A stretch of DNA of 64,000 nt from Leptospira ellinghausenii (GCF_003114815.1 NZ_BFAZ01000010.1:186001-250000); one strand, 5' to 3'. Shown: positions 7,952-16,720, counted from the stretch's first letter. Numbers and translations are program-made. Notes: a model not told the origin generated them from the letters alone.

Positions 7952-8662
7952 CTATTCGCTGATACCGTATTTTTTTTTGAGCGAGTTTAATTCCTTTAAA
8001 AAACTCTCCCGTAATTTACTGTTTAGTTTTCCGACATTAATACTAATTTTAGTCTGCGATAATCCAACACGGGGTGAAATGATTTCACCCCCTCTATTTT
8101 CTTTTCTTTTAAGCAAATCTTCTAAATTTTTGACTGACAATGGTTTACCACTTATGATCAACTCCATTACTGATTTTTGATCTAATCTCGCTATACTGCT
8201 AAGTTGTTTAACATACCTTTCACTGTAACCCAAAAGATTTGAAACTTCATCGGCAGTTTTTTTCTTTTCTTTCCTTAGATATTGGATTGCCTTTCCAACC
8301 TCCCAGGGATTTAAATTTTTTCGTTTTTCATTTTCAGCTAAAGACATTTCGTAACAAACATCTTCGTTTGCATCTGTAACAATGGCTGGTATTTCTTTCC
8401 ATCCGAGCTTTAATGCTGCTCTGTATCTTCGTTCACCAGCAACGATTAAATATTTACCTTTTTCTTTTCGAACCAAAATGGGTTCTATTAATCCTAATCG
8501 TTCCATGGAAGGGAGTAAGTCAGAAGTATCTTCTCTACCAATAAGCCGAGGTTGAGTTGGATTTGGGAATATTTGGCTTAACTCAAGATGAGAAGGATTC
8601 TTTTTTTTCTCGGAATAAGCGGATATTAAATCTAAGGCTTGGAATTCAGTTTTTTTGGACAT
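7952..8662 (-). CDS. parB: ParB-type partition protein (system 1)
   Basis: A 236-residue ParB/Spo0J-family protein. The N-terminal CTP-binding region has the GERRYRAALKLGW box at about residues 77-89 and the MSLAENEKRKNLNPWE block. The central helix-turn-helix includes TADEVSNLLGYSERYVKQL. It should load on a centromere site and slide as a clamp. The ATG lies inside parA (17-bp overlap), so expression is coupled. A 21-bp palindrome (8071-8091) lies inside this coding sequence and encodes residues near RGGEIISPR. The protein is clearly different in sequence from the ParB at 34401-35222. Confidence 0.92.
   Translation of the reverse strand: MSKKTEFQALDLISAYSEKKKNPSHLELSQIFPNPTQPRLIGREDTSDLLPSMERLGLIEPILVRKEKGKYLIVAGERRYRAALKLGWKEIPAIVTDANEDVCYEMSLAENEKRKNLNPWEVGKAIQYLRKEKKKTADEVSNLLGYSERYVKQLSSIARLDQKSVMELIISGKPLSVKNLEDLLKRKENRGGEIISPRVGLSQTKISINVGKLNSKLRESFLKELNSLKKKYGISE
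8071..8091. promoter_or_regulatory. Candidate parS-like palindrome inside parB (system 1)
   Basis: A perfect inverted repeat with 10-bp arms, GGGGTGAAAT and ATTTCACCCC, around a single G. The same 21-bp core, with C as the centre base, recurs at 9622-9652 upstream of parA. It differs from the usual chromosomal parS (TGTTTCACGTGAAACA). The likely role is a ParB (or ParA N-domain) binding site; this is inferred from symmetry, repetition and location only. Confidence 0.7.
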
Positions 8663-9563
8663 TGATTTTCTCTTTCACCTCTATAGCCAATTCTCGAAAA
8701 TTTTTCATAGTAGCTAGATCGATTTTTGATAAAAAACTCATTTTAGCCTGAGCCTGCGGAATAGATTCACGTCTTTGTATAACGGTTTCAAACACAGGGA
8801 AATATTTTTTAACTCCCTCCGCCAAACCAGCCAAAGCTTTTTGCCCTTCGAATTGATTTAAAACAGCACCTAAAAGTTTCAATCGCTGATTGGCTTTTCT
8901 TTGAATTTTCTGAATTGTTTCATATAAATCTCGAATCCCTTGTAAACTAAATGCCCTAGTTTGAATCGGTACAAGAATATAATCCGCACATATCAATGCA
9001 TTTTCCAATATTAATCCTAATGAAGGTGGACAATCTATTATGATATATTCATAATTTGATCTTAATGGCAAAATAGCCTCTTTTAATAATTCGAAGTCAT
9101 CTCTTTCATAAGGAGTTGTCAGATTTGCAAGTTCCAACGTGGAAGGTAATAGGTCAAAATTTGTCGCTACCGTTTTGATGAGGGGCTCGATGTCCCTTGG
9201 TTTTTTTCCACGATATCCCAAATAATCCATAATTGATGTAACATCGTCATTTAGAAATAACTGAGTAGCATTCGCTTGTGGATCCCAATCGATTAATAAT
9301 ACTTTATGGTTTTCCGAAAGTGCTTCTGCTAAGTATAAGCTGATAGTTGTTTTCCCCTCCCCTCCCTTTTGGTTAGAGATTGCTATAACGTTACTATCAA
9401 ATCCTTCCGATTGATTGATTTCAAAATATTTGGAAAGTACCGACTTCTTAAATTCTCCAGCTTTCAAACCAGGAACTTTTAATGTCGTTACCCTCTGCTG
9501 AAAATCATCGAGACTTAACCCAACAAATTTTGCAGCTTCTTCAGAATCAAACACTGTTTCCAC
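8646..9563 (-). CDS. parA: ParA partition ATPase with N-terminal HTH (system 1)
   Basis: A 305-residue type Ia-like ParA. The first 50 or so residues are a small helix-turn-helix-like domain (SEEAAKFVGLSLDDFQQRV), as in plasmid ParAs that repress their own operon. The ATPase follows: a deviant Walker A, KGGEGKTT, at about residue 66, Walker A' DWDPQANAT, and Walker B IIIDCPPSLG. It drives segregation with ParB on the nucleoid. It is the first gene of a four-gene leftward operon. The 31-bp palindrome at 9622-9652 lies about 60 bp upstream and is a natural operator or centromere candidate. Confidence 0.93.
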   Translation of the reverse strand: METVFDSEEAAKFVGLSLDDFQQRVTTLKVPGLKAGEFKKSVLSKYFEINQSEGFDSNVIAISNQKGGEGKTTISLYLAEALSENHKVLLIDWDPQANATQLFLNDDVTSIMDYLGYRGKKPRDIEPLIKTVATNFDLLPSTLELANLTTPYERDDFELLKEAILPLRSNYEYIIIDCPPSLGLILENALICADYILVPIQTRAFSLQGIRDLYETIQKIQRKANQRLKLLGAVLNQFEGQKALAGLAEGVKKYFPVFETVIQRRESIPQAQAKMSFLSKIDLATMKNFRELAIEVKEKINVQKN

Positions 9564-9621
9564 GTTACCTTACCTACTCTAACCATTGTATCTTGACGAC
9601 TATTGTCAATTTAATTATGTC

Positions 9622-9652
9622 TCCTAGGGGTGAAATCATTTCACCCCTAGGA
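9622..9652. promoter_or_regulatory. 31-bp palindrome upstream of parA (candidate operator/parS)
   Basis: A perfect inverted repeat with 15-bp arms (TCCTAGGGGTGAAAT and its complement) around a central C. It contains the same GGGGTGAAAT core as the site in parB. It lies in the 190-bp divergent gap between parA and the omptin-like gene. It has no T-run, so it is not a terminator. It could serve both as a centromere and as an autoregulatory operator. Confidence 0.75.
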
Positions 9653-9753
9653 TGTAATTTTTATTTGAATATGATAAGAAATCGAGTCTCCTCAAAACAC
9701 CAAGAGGAAAACAAATTACGAATTTACAACATTGAGGTAATTTCCATTCTAAG

Positions 9754-10833
9754 TTGGTGCAAAATTTTTTCAAATTTTTCCTACTTTTTACCTCTCTACT
9801 ATTGGTTACTTCTCCAATAAAATCTGAAGTTATTTGGGGACCATCCATCGAAAGATCTGGAGGTGAATATATTTTTGAGACTGGCAATAAATACCCTAAT
9901 CTGTCAGGTATACGTGGTGGTTCCAGAATATCCTTCCCGCGAACTTTTACATTATTTGGAATCCAGGGAATATATATCAAGGATAGATGGGAAATCAATG
10001 GAAAACTGAAAACAACGGGTTGGAATCAGAAATCAGGTGACGCTAGGGATGAAGATTTTTTTCTAGGAACTGTTTCAACTGAAAATTCAACAAATATTGC
10101 GACTCGAGAATGGAGTTACCGTGACTCAGCAACAGTTTATTCAGGAAGCAGAAATTTTGCCGACGGTAAAGGTAAATCTACAATCATAGAGAACAGAATC
10201 GAGCTTTTTGGTCGTTATTATTTTCAAGATGCAAATCCAGATTACTGGAAAGAAGGTTCTGGTTTTTTCTTATCAACAGGAGCCCGTTATTCCTACTTCA
10301 AATATCTTTTTTATGATGTGAATCAATTCATAGAAACAACTCCTGTATTTTACGCTCCTATTGGACTAGGATTAAGTTACTCCAATGATCTGTGGGAAGT
10401 TTTTTATGGCGGAGGTTACCGTTATTCCAAAAACAATTTATATTTTGATTTTAGTTTTATGCCTTCAATCGGTAGAATAAAAACCAGAGATTTTCACGTT
10501 CAGAGATCAATTAACTTTTTCTCAGAAAACTATGGATTCGGATGGAACTCAAAAATTGAAGTAGGTTACCAATTTAATCCGACATGGTTAAGTTATTTCA
10601 GACTCAATCACAGACGTTTTTTCTCAGAAGGTAGATTCACTTCCCAAGGCGGTTTGACAGTAGCAGATTTGACATCAAATCTGGTCTCTGGATTTAAATC
10701 TCATATCAATATTAAAGACTTTTCAATCGAATTAGGAGTTCTCAACAAAATAGAATGGGGCCGTGGAACCGATAAAACTGAAAAACTGGAATCAGGAACT
10801 AAAGAGAAAATCGAAACGAATGAATCAAATTGA
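9754..10833 (+). CDS. Omptin-like outer-membrane beta-barrel protein
   Basis: A 359-residue protein with an N-terminal signal peptide (residues 1-24) and alternating beta-strand pattern to the end. Several blocks resemble omptin proteases. A YIFETGNKYPNLSGIRGG region near residue 39 corresponds to the YLAEEGGRKVSQLDWK region of OmpT. A GWNQKSGDARDEDFF block carries Asp99-x-Asp101, and RDFHVQR carries Asp246-x-His248. These match the two omptin catalytic pairs in order and approximate spacing. Family knowledge: omptins cleave at basic residues on the cell surface. The start is TTG (9754) or GTG (9757); no in-frame ATG precedes the signal peptide, and the nearest GAGG is about 16 bases away. 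The C-terminal 25 residues are hydrophilic and lie past the last strand. Confidence 0.7.
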   Translation: MVQNFFKFFLLFTSLLLVTSPIKSEVIWGPSIERSGGEYIFETGNKYPNLSGIRGGSRISFPRTFTLFGIQGIYIKDRWEINGKLKTTGWNQKSGDARDEDFFLGTVSTENSTNIATREWSYRDSATVYSGSRNFADGKGKSTIIENRIELFGRYYFQDANPDYWKEGSGFFLSTGARYSYFKYLFYDVNQFIETTPVFYAPIGLGLSYSNDLWEVFYGGGYRYSKNNLYFDFSFMPSIGRIKTRDFHVQRSINFFSENYGFGWNSKIEVGYQFNPTWLSYFRLNHRRFFSEGRFTSQGGLTVADLTSNLVSGFKSHINIKDFSIELGVLNKIEWGRGTDKTEKLESGTKEKIETNESN

Positions 10834-11494
10834 AATAGAAAGGAAAATTACAAAAAGTAAAAATATATCCTTAACTGTTTATCAAAACGGAAGAGTTGTA
10901 TTAAAACACCCCGCAAAAATTTCTAATAATCAATTAGAAGACTTTATTGCTGATAAACAAAATTGGATCTTAAACAAACTACAAAAAATCCCTAAAGACA
11001 TACCAAAAAATCTCAAATTTGAAAACGGTGAAACAATTCATATATTTGGGGAAAGTGTAAAAATTCATCTCAATGACAGAAAAACTTTCTATGATCCTAT
11101 GAACGGTTTTTATATCAAAAACGAGAAAAATGAGATATTAAGACAGAAAAAAGCAAAACATTTTTTAAAATCACTATTAGTTAATAAAATTGAACCTTTG
11201 GTAGAAAAATTTGAATTAAATTTAAAAACGAAGGTAAACAAAATTAGCGTAAGGACAATGCGATCGTTATGGGGAAGTTGCAATTCTAAAAATGATATAT
11301 CAGTAAATTTAAGTTTGGTACATTGCCCGGATTATATTATAGAATACATTATCCTACATGAAATTTCACATACGATTGAGCACAACCACTCGCAAAATTT
11401 TTGGAATTTAGTAAAAAGCCAAAATCCTAATTTCAAAACCGCAGAAAAATGGCTAAGAGAACACGGTAAAAAATATATTTACTATTTAAATTAA
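10820..11494 (+). CDS. YgjP-like (M48/DUF45) metallopeptidase
   Basis: A 224-residue cytoplasmic protein. The start is the ATG at 10820, which begins MNQIEIERKITKS and overlaps the previous gene by 14 bp; an upstream frame from 10763 lies inside that gene. The N-terminal region matches the YgjP pattern (VYQNGRVVLKHP, then DFIADKQNWILNKL). The C-terminal zinc site is HEISH within LHEISHTIEHNHSQNFW, preceded by RSLWGSCNSKNDISVNLSL. It has the usual family length. It is part of a rightward run with the phosphatase and NADH dehydrogenase genes. The substrate is unknown. Confidence 0.88.
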   Translation: MNQIEIERKITKSKNISLTVYQNGRVVLKHPAKISNNQLEDFIADKQNWILNKLQKIPKDIPKNLKFENGETIHIFGESVKIHLNDRKTFYDPMNGFYIKNEKNEILRQKKAKHFLKSLLVNKIEPLVEKFELNLKTKVNKISVRTMRSLWGSCNSKNDISVNLSLVHCPDYIIEYIILHEISHTIEHNHSQNFWNLVKSQNPNFKTAEKWLREHGKKYIYYLN

Positions 11495-11968
11495 ATGAAA
11501 GATAAAATAAAAGTTTTGTTTATTTGTTTGGGTAATATTTGTCGATCCCCAGCAGCACAAGGTGCATTCGAAAATTTATTAAAGAAAAGAAACTTAGACC
11601 ATATGTTCGAAGTTGATTCTTGTGGTACATCCGGTTATCACGATGGAGAACTACCAGACCCTCGGACACGCAAGGTAGCACTTCAACATGGAATCCAGTT
11701 GACCCATAAATCTAGAAAACTACAATCTAAGGATCTTCATTACTTTGACTATTTAATTGTAATGGATAATAACAATTATAACGATGTTCTGAGTCTAACA
11801 AATGATGAAGCTCTAATAAATAAAATTTATAAATTTGGAAAATTTCGTTCTGATAAAGGTCCTGATATCGTTCCTGACCCGTATTATGGAAGTGAAAAGG
11901 ACTTTGAAAAAGTTCAAGAATTAGTAGAGAATTGTTCTATTGGCTTCTTAGATTACTTAGGAGTATAA
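11495..11968 (+). CDS. Low-molecular-weight protein tyrosine phosphatase
   Basis: A 157-residue phosphatase with the N-terminal P-loop CLGNICRS (nucleophile Cys11, Arg17) and the general-acid loop VPDPYYG near residue 128. It hydrolyses phosphotyrosine or small aryl phosphates in the cytoplasm. The length is typical. The ATG directly follows the TAA of the metallopeptidase gene, and its own TAA is followed 2 bp later by the GTG start of the NADH dehydrogenase gene, so the three are co-transcribed. Confidence 0.95.
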   Translation: MKDKIKVLFICLGNICRSPAAQGAFENLLKKRNLDHMFEVDSCGTSGYHDGELPDPRTRKVALQHGIQLTHKSRKLQSKDLHYFDYLIVMDNNNYNDVLSLTNDEALINKIYKFGKFRSDKGPDIVPDPYYGSEKDFEKVQELVENCSIGFLDYLGV

Positions 11969-11970
11969 AT

Positions 11971-13242
11971 GTGTCCCATACAAAGAAAAAGATTATAATC
12001 ATAGGTGCTGGTTTTGGTGGACTACAAGTTATCAAATCACTCGGAAACAATGAAAACTTTGAAATATTAGTTATCGATAAAAAGAATCATCATCTGTTCC
12101 AACCATTACTTTACCAAGTAGCAACTGCAGTATTATCTCCAGCTGATATAGCGATTCCAACTCGATCTATCACAACCAATTTTAAAAATGTGAAAATTTT
12201 ATATGGTGAAGTGACAGATATCAACTTTAATACAAGAGAAGTGTCATTTCAAAACCATAACGAAAAATATGATTATCTGGTAATTGCTACAGGAGCAAAA
12301 ACCAGTTATTTCGGAAATTCTCAATGGCAATCAAAAACCTTAGGATTAAAAAATTTAAAAGATGCATTGGCAATTCGAAAACAAATTCTATTGTCTTTCG
12401 AACAAGCCGAATTAATCGGAGATTACGAAAAAGCAAAAAGTTTAATGCATTATGTGATCATTGGAGGAGGACCAACTGGAGTTGAGTTAGCAGGTTCCAT
12501 TGCTGAGTTATCACATAATATCATTCGGAAAGACTTTCGCAGTATCGATTCAGGAATGACAAAAGTAACCTTAATAGAAGCTGGTCCAAGATTGTTAAAT
12601 GCATTCAGCGAAAAATCCAGCTCATTCACAAAGGAAAAGTTAGAAAGTAGGGGTGTTGAAGTTTTAACTAACTCACCTGTATTGGATATAACCGAAACGG
12701 GAGTTGTCCTAAAAGATAGAACGATTGTATCTAATACCATCATATGGGCTGCAGGAGTTGAGGGCTCAGAACTATCAAAAAAACTTTCAATTAACAAGGA
12801 TAAGTCGAACAGAATCATTGTAGATGAATTTTGCAGATCTACAGAATATCCAAATGTATTCGTAATCGGAGATGCAGCCAATTTTAGCAAAGGTTTAAAC
12901 AGACCTCTCCCAGGAGTTTCTCCTGTTGCCATGCAACAAGGACGATATGTAGCTAAAATCATCCAATCAATTGAAAAAAATAAAACCTTAATACCATTTC
13001 AATATTTTGACAAAGGCAATATGGCAACTATCGGAAGGACAGATGCAGTTGCTGAATTTGGCGGAATACGGCTAAAGGGTATAATGGGTTGGTTTGGGTG
13101 GCTCTTTGTACACCTTGTTTACCAAGTTGGCTTCAAAAATAAGATGAGCACTCTCATCAGTTGGGTTTGGAGTTATTTGACATTTAGAGCTGGCTCAAGA
13201 CTGATCCAAGAAGAAGCAAATGATGCATCAATTGGAACGTAA
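11971..13242 (+). CDS. ndh: Type II NADH dehydrogenase (NDH-2), FAD-dependent
   Basis: A 423-residue flavoprotein. The start is GTG at 11971 with TTAGGAG about 7 bases upstream; a nearby ATG at 11969 is out of frame. The FAD Rossmann motif GAGFGG is at the N-terminus, a second NADH-binding motif, VIIGGGPTGVELAG, is near residue 160, and IGDAANFS near residue 293 binds FAD. The C-terminal region has hydrophobic segments that would anchor it to the inner membrane. It oxidises NADH and passes electrons to quinone without pumping protons. The 3' end overlaps the convergent gene at 13228 by 15 bp. Confidence 0.93.
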   Translation: MSHTKKKIIIIGAGFGGLQVIKSLGNNENFEILVIDKKNHHLFQPLLYQVATAVLSPADIAIPTRSITTNFKNVKILYGEVTDINFNTREVSFQNHNEKYDYLVIATGAKTSYFGNSQWQSKTLGLKNLKDALAIRKQILLSFEQAELIGDYEKAKSLMHYVIIGGGPTGVELAGSIAELSHNIIRKDFRSIDSGMTKVTLIEAGPRLLNAFSEKSSSFTKEKLESRGVEVLTNSPVLDITETGVVLKDRTIVSNTIIWAAGVEGSELSKKLSINKDKSNRIIVDEFCRSTEYPNVFVIGDAANFSKGLNRPLPGVSPVAMQQGRYVAKIIQSIEKNKTLIPFQYFDKGNMATIGRTDAVAEFGGIRLKGIMGWFGWLFVHLVYQVGFKNKMSTLISWVWSYLTFRAGSRLIQEEANDASIGT

Positions 13243-13488
13243 ATTGAACTGATTTTTCTTTGCTTCTGAAATGCATTTTTTATAAGCCAATTCTGTATTG
13301 CCAATCCAATAGATAGTATTGGTATCGGAAACACCATCTGTTGTGTGTTTTTGAAGAATCGGTATCATATACAAATATCCATTTTTCCGAGTTGTATTAC
13401 ATTCATCATGCAATTGTTCCTCTCTAGAAAGTTGACTGCAATGAATGTTAAAGAGAATGAAAATTACAGAAAAAATAAAACGACTCAT
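13228..13488 (-). CDS. Small putative lipoprotein
   Basis: An 86-residue protein with a hydrophobic N-terminus ending in FNIHC, a spirochaete-type lipobox, so Cys17 is likely lipidated. The remainder is hydrophilic with several cysteines. No family is recognised. Its ATG overlaps the stop of the upstream secreted-protein gene by 4 bp (ATGA), and its 3' end overlaps ndh by 15 bp. It is probably anchored in a membrane facing the periplasm. Confidence 0.65.
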   Translation of the reverse strand: MSRFIFSVIFILFNIHCSQLSREEQLHDECNTTRKNGYLYMIPILQKHTTDGVSDTNTIYWIGNTELAYKKCISEAKKNQFNLRSN

Positions 13489-13913
13489 TTCGAATTTTGA
13501 AGTATTCCTTTTAATTCATTAAATTCTTTAACTTGTTCCGGAGAACAATTAGCTAAATGATTCTCTATAAAGGAAAGGTCTTCTTCCACTTTTTTTAGTT
13601 GAGCCTGTTTGTATTCTGGTTTATGAGTAACCTTTAGAATAACTTCTCCCGTGTAACCAGTATCTCCATTCGCTTCTAGAAGAATCGATTTGGCTCTTTT
13701 TAGATAAATAGGAATGAGTGATTGAGTTGTCGCATCTTTTGAAAACTCATTGATGCCAGTAGACAAAAGCGTAATTTTTTTTCTATGAATGGAAGTGTTA
13801 TCTGCCTTTTTTTCACAATCAACTAAGGAGACACATTGATTCAATGTTTTGTTTTGTCCCAATATTGTGTTTACACAAATTAAAAAAACTACACACAGCC
13901 GAAGTACTAACAT
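13485..13913 (-). CDS. Secreted hypothetical protein
   Basis: A 142-residue protein with a signal peptide (MLVLRLCVVFLICVNTILG, residues 1-19). The mature part is Lys-rich with two cysteines near the N-terminus and a predicted C-terminal coiled region (QLKKVEEDLSFIENHLANC). It is unrecognised. It is the first gene of a two-gene leftward operon, divergent from the hydrolase gene at 14005. Confidence 0.65.
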   Translation of the reverse strand: MLVLRLCVVFLICVNTILGQNKTLNQCVSLVDCEKKADNTSIHRKKITLLSTGINEFSKDATTQSLIPIYLKRAKSILLEANGDTGYTGEVILKVTHKPEYKQAQLKKVEEDLSFIENHLANCSPEQVKEFNELKGILQNSK

Positions 13914-14004
13914 AGCACAAATACCATCAGAGCAAAATAAAGAATCAAGTCTAATTCGCCAGATAAATGTTTACAATCCGAAGGTGCCGAGAAACCATAT
14001 ATTT

Positions 14005-14865
14005 ATGTTGCCGATTTCAATTCGCACCAAATTTCACTCAATCGAGGGATTGGAGTGGGGGAATCCACAAGGCATTCCAATTCTGTGTTTTCATGGTTGG
14101 CTCGACAATGCTAATAGTTTTGCACCTCTTGCTCCTTATTTTCCAGAATATAGATTCATCTCAATTGATTTCCCTGGTCATGGCAAATCAAGTCACAAAC
14201 CCGAAAATACAGTGTATTACTTCGCAGAATACGCATTAGAAATTGTATCCATTGTCCAATCTTTAGGGATTGAAGATTTTATATTAATGGCGCATTCAAT
14301 GGGAGCAGCCATTTCCACGTTAGTTGCTGGTACAAATTTAGTAAAAATCAAAAAACTTGTTTTGATTGAGGCCCTTGGCCCACTAACAAATGTTTCACAA
14401 TCTGCGCCCGATATCATGTCGGAGGCAATCAAACAAATTCTACACCCAAGAGGAAAAAAAGAAACCTATTTTCCTGATATGGAGTCCGCGATTACAATTC
14501 GCCTTAGAGCAGGGGATATGACTGAAAATTCTGCTACCGTACTAATGGAAAGAGGAATTGAAAAAACTCCGCGTGGTCTTAAACCAAGACGAGATATTCG
14601 ATTGCATTTTAATTCTTTTTTTCGTTATACGGAAGAACAAGTAGTTTCGTTTTGCGAAAGAATAGAATGTCCAACCTTACTCATACTAGGCGACAAATCC
14701 AATTTCCCGATTGCAAATGCCTTCCCTAACAGAAAGTCTGCAATCAAAAACTTATCCGAAGTGATTTTAAGTGGTGGTCATCACTTACATATGGATCACC
14801 CTGAAAAAGTTGCACACGTCATCCATCAATTTTTAAACGAAGATACTCCAAAGGATAATCAATGA
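14005..14865 (+). CDS. Alpha/beta-fold hydrolase
   Basis: A 286-residue hydrolase started at the ATG at 14005 (MLPISIRTKFHS). The frame is open from 13849, but that extension overlaps the divergent gene and is not protein-like. It has the oxyanion-region HGWLDNANSF, the nucleophile elbow AHSMGAA (Ser) and a C-terminal GGHHLHMDHP carrying the catalytic His. The substrate is unknown; the family includes esterases and lipases. It is the first gene of the overlapped rightward run leading to the bat genes, and ends in an ATGA overlap with the thioesterase gene. Confidence 0.9.
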   Translation: MLPISIRTKFHSIEGLEWGNPQGIPILCFHGWLDNANSFAPLAPYFPEYRFISIDFPGHGKSSHKPENTVYYFAEYALEIVSIVQSLGIEDFILMAHSMGAAISTLVAGTNLVKIKKLVLIEALGPLTNVSQSAPDIMSEAIKQILHPRGKKETYFPDMESAITIRLRAGDMTENSATVLMERGIEKTPRGLKPRRDIRLHFNSFFRYTEEQVVSFCERIECPTLLILGDKSNFPIANAFPNRKSAIKNLSEVILSGGHHLHMDHPEKVAHVIHQFLNEDTPKDNQ

Positions 14866-15404
14866 ATTCACCTATCGAAAATCCATCCAGACATGGTTAC
14901 GAAATCCACCATGACACTTGTTTTGGCTGCGGAAAGGAAAACCCACTTGGACTTGTAGCAGATTTTACTTTCCACGACGATACAGGAGAGGTAAATTTTA
15001 CGTATAATTTTAAAAAACTTTATAATGGTGCACCAGGATTTGTCCATGGTGGCATTTTATCAACAGTGTTAGACGAGGCAATGGGTGGATTGTGTTTCCA
15101 TTTAGGTTATATCGTCATGACGGATACAATGAGTTTTAAATTCCATAAAGCAACTCCCGTCGAAACAGAATTATTAATTCGTGCTTGGCCCATCAAAAAG
15201 GCAAAAAGAAAGGTACTGCTTGAATGCGAATTAACCTCCTTAAATGGGGAAATTTTATATGTAAAAGGGGAGGGTGCATTTCACATATTACCTCCAAGAT
15301 TTTTCTCAGAAAAATTGACAGGCGGGAAAATAGCGATTGCGAATGAATTATTATCTGTTAATAAATTGAAACGAGCACATCTCTTTGACAGGATAGAAAC
15401 ATGA
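14862..15404 (+). CDS. PaaI/YbgC-type hotdog thioesterase
   Basis: A 180-residue hotdog-fold protein. HDTCFGCGKENPLGL near residue 17 and FVHGGILSTVLDEAMGG near residue 60 (the HGG and Asp/Glu active-site helix) are typical of the 4HBT/PaaI acyl-CoA thioesterases. It probably hydrolyses acyl-CoA in the cytoplasm. It overlaps both neighbours by 4 bp (ATGA), so its translation is coupled to the hydrolase and to the lipoprotein that follows. Confidence 0.9.
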   Translation: MNSPIENPSRHGYEIHHDTCFGCGKENPLGLVADFTFHDDTGEVNFTYNFKKLYNGAPGFVHGGILSTVLDEAMGGLCFHLGYIVMTDTMSFKFHKATPVETELLIRAWPIKKAKRKVLLECELTSLNGEILYVKGEGAFHILPPRFFSEKLTGGKIAIANELLSVNKLKRAHLFDRIET

Positions 15405-16720
15405 ATCGAAAATTTTATGCATTAATGATCACAACATTGTTGATCCAATGTTCTGGTGCATCAGTAAAAGATGGATCAGGTGACCAGGAATTTGAACTCA
15501 AATTAACAAAGGGTAAATGGATCCGCACCGAACGATTCAAAAATTCAGGTGGAATTCGAGCTGTTGGAGAAGTGAAAGCGGAATGTGGTGGAACAAAATG
15601 TACAGAAGACCAGGTTTCTAAATTTGCCGCACCAAAAATTAAATCACTCCCTAAACATGGTTTTTGGGAAGAATACATTCAATTCGAACAACCAGGATCT
15701 ACTGCTGAAAATCCAAAGTATAAATCGACACTTGACCAAATCGGAGAATACGTTGACGGAAAAAAAACTGGGATTTGGAAAAAACCTGATCCAGAAAATC
15801 CTCAAAAATTCATTGCGGAAACTCCATGGGTCGATGGCAAAAAAGAAGGGATCTCCAAAACTTTTGATAAACAAGGAAACGTTACTTCTGAAACTACATA
15901 TGTAGATGACAAAAAAAATGGCCCGTACTTCCGAAAAAACAATAAAGGTGAGTGGGTAGAAAAAGGTGCCTTCAAAGAGAATGAAGAAGATGGAGAGTGG
16001 TTATATTATTTTGTAGGTTCTGATGGCAATGGTATCAAAACAAAAGTTTCCTATTCCAATGGTTTAAAAAATGGATTAGAAATAAATTATTATAAAGATG
16101 GTGCCATAGAGTCACAAGGGAATTATTCTGCAGATGTCAGAACAGGCCTTTGGAAAATGTTTGGAAACAAGGGAAATATCTTAGCAGAAGGAAATTATTC
16201 TAAAAAAGAAAACTCTGAAAATTTAGATATCAAATACGAAAGAACAGGGATTTGGAAAGAATACTATCCTGATGGAAATTTATTTGGTACAGGACCAAGA
16301 AAACATACGAGAACAGGTGAGTGGAAGTTTTATTATAAAAACGGTCAAGTAGCTTACCATGGAAATATGGCCAATGAAAGTATGTTAGAATCTGCTAAAG
16401 TTTACGATCAATCAGGAAAAATTTTAGGCGAAGGAAAAATGTTTTTTTCACTTGTCAAAATTGACGAGGAACTCCAAGACCTAAAGTTAAATTATAAACC
16501 AAGTATACCTTATACTTACTTCTATCCATCTGGAAAAAAAAGAATGGTGATTCGTTCTACCGAAGATGCGACGGAATATTCTGAGGATGGAAAAGAATTA
16601 GGAAGAGGACCTGTAGAACCACAAGGTAGAAAAATGGGATGTTGGACAATCGGTGGTAAAACAGAATATTACATGATTGATAAACCAATGCCAAAGATGA
16701 CTGCTTCTCAATGCAAATAG
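15401..16720 (+). CDS. Lipoprotein with MORN/YwqK-type repeats
   Basis: A 439-residue protein with a lipoprotein signal (MNRKFYALMITTLLIQC, probable lipidated Cys17). Most of the mature part is tandem repeats of the MORN-variant/YwqK type: repeated G-x-W-x-x-Y/F-y-x-x-G or N-G-x-x patterns, for example TGIWKEYYPDGN and GEWKFYYKNGQVAYHG. These form a beta-repeat surface with no known enzyme activity. It is predicted to be membrane-anchored in the periplasm or at the surface. It overlaps the next gene, moxR, by 10 bp, which places it in the bat operon. Confidence 0.85.
   Translation: MNRKFYALMITTLLIQCSGASVKDGSGDQEFELKLTKGKWIRTERFKNSGGIRAVGEVKAECGGTKCTEDQVSKFAAPKIKSLPKHGFWEEYIQFEQPGSTAENPKYKSTLDQIGEYVDGKKTGIWKKPDPENPQKFIAETPWVDGKKEGISKTFDKQGNVTSETTYVDDKKNGPYFRKNNKGEWVEKGAFKENEEDGEWLYYFVGSDGNGIKTKVSYSNGLKNGLEINYYKDGAIESQGNYSADVRTGLWKMFGNKGNILAEGNYSKKENSENLDIKYERTGIWKEYYPDGNLFGTGPRKHTRTGEWKFYYKNGQVAYHGNMANESMLESAKVYDQSGKILGEGKMFFSLVKIDEELQDLKLNYKPSIPYTYFYPSGKKRMVIRSTEDATEYSEDGKELGRGPVEPQGRKMGCWTIGGKTEYYMIDKPMPKMTASQCK

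Noticed and set aside
8071..9652. Canonical chromosomal parS (TGTTTCACGTGAAACA)
   Set aside because: The sites share only a TTTCAC-like core; arms and centre differ, and I saw no canonical site near either par operon.
12450..12962. 170-codon frame opposite ndh
   Set aside because: Shadow of a clearly identified NADH dehydrogenase with intact FAD and NADH motifs.
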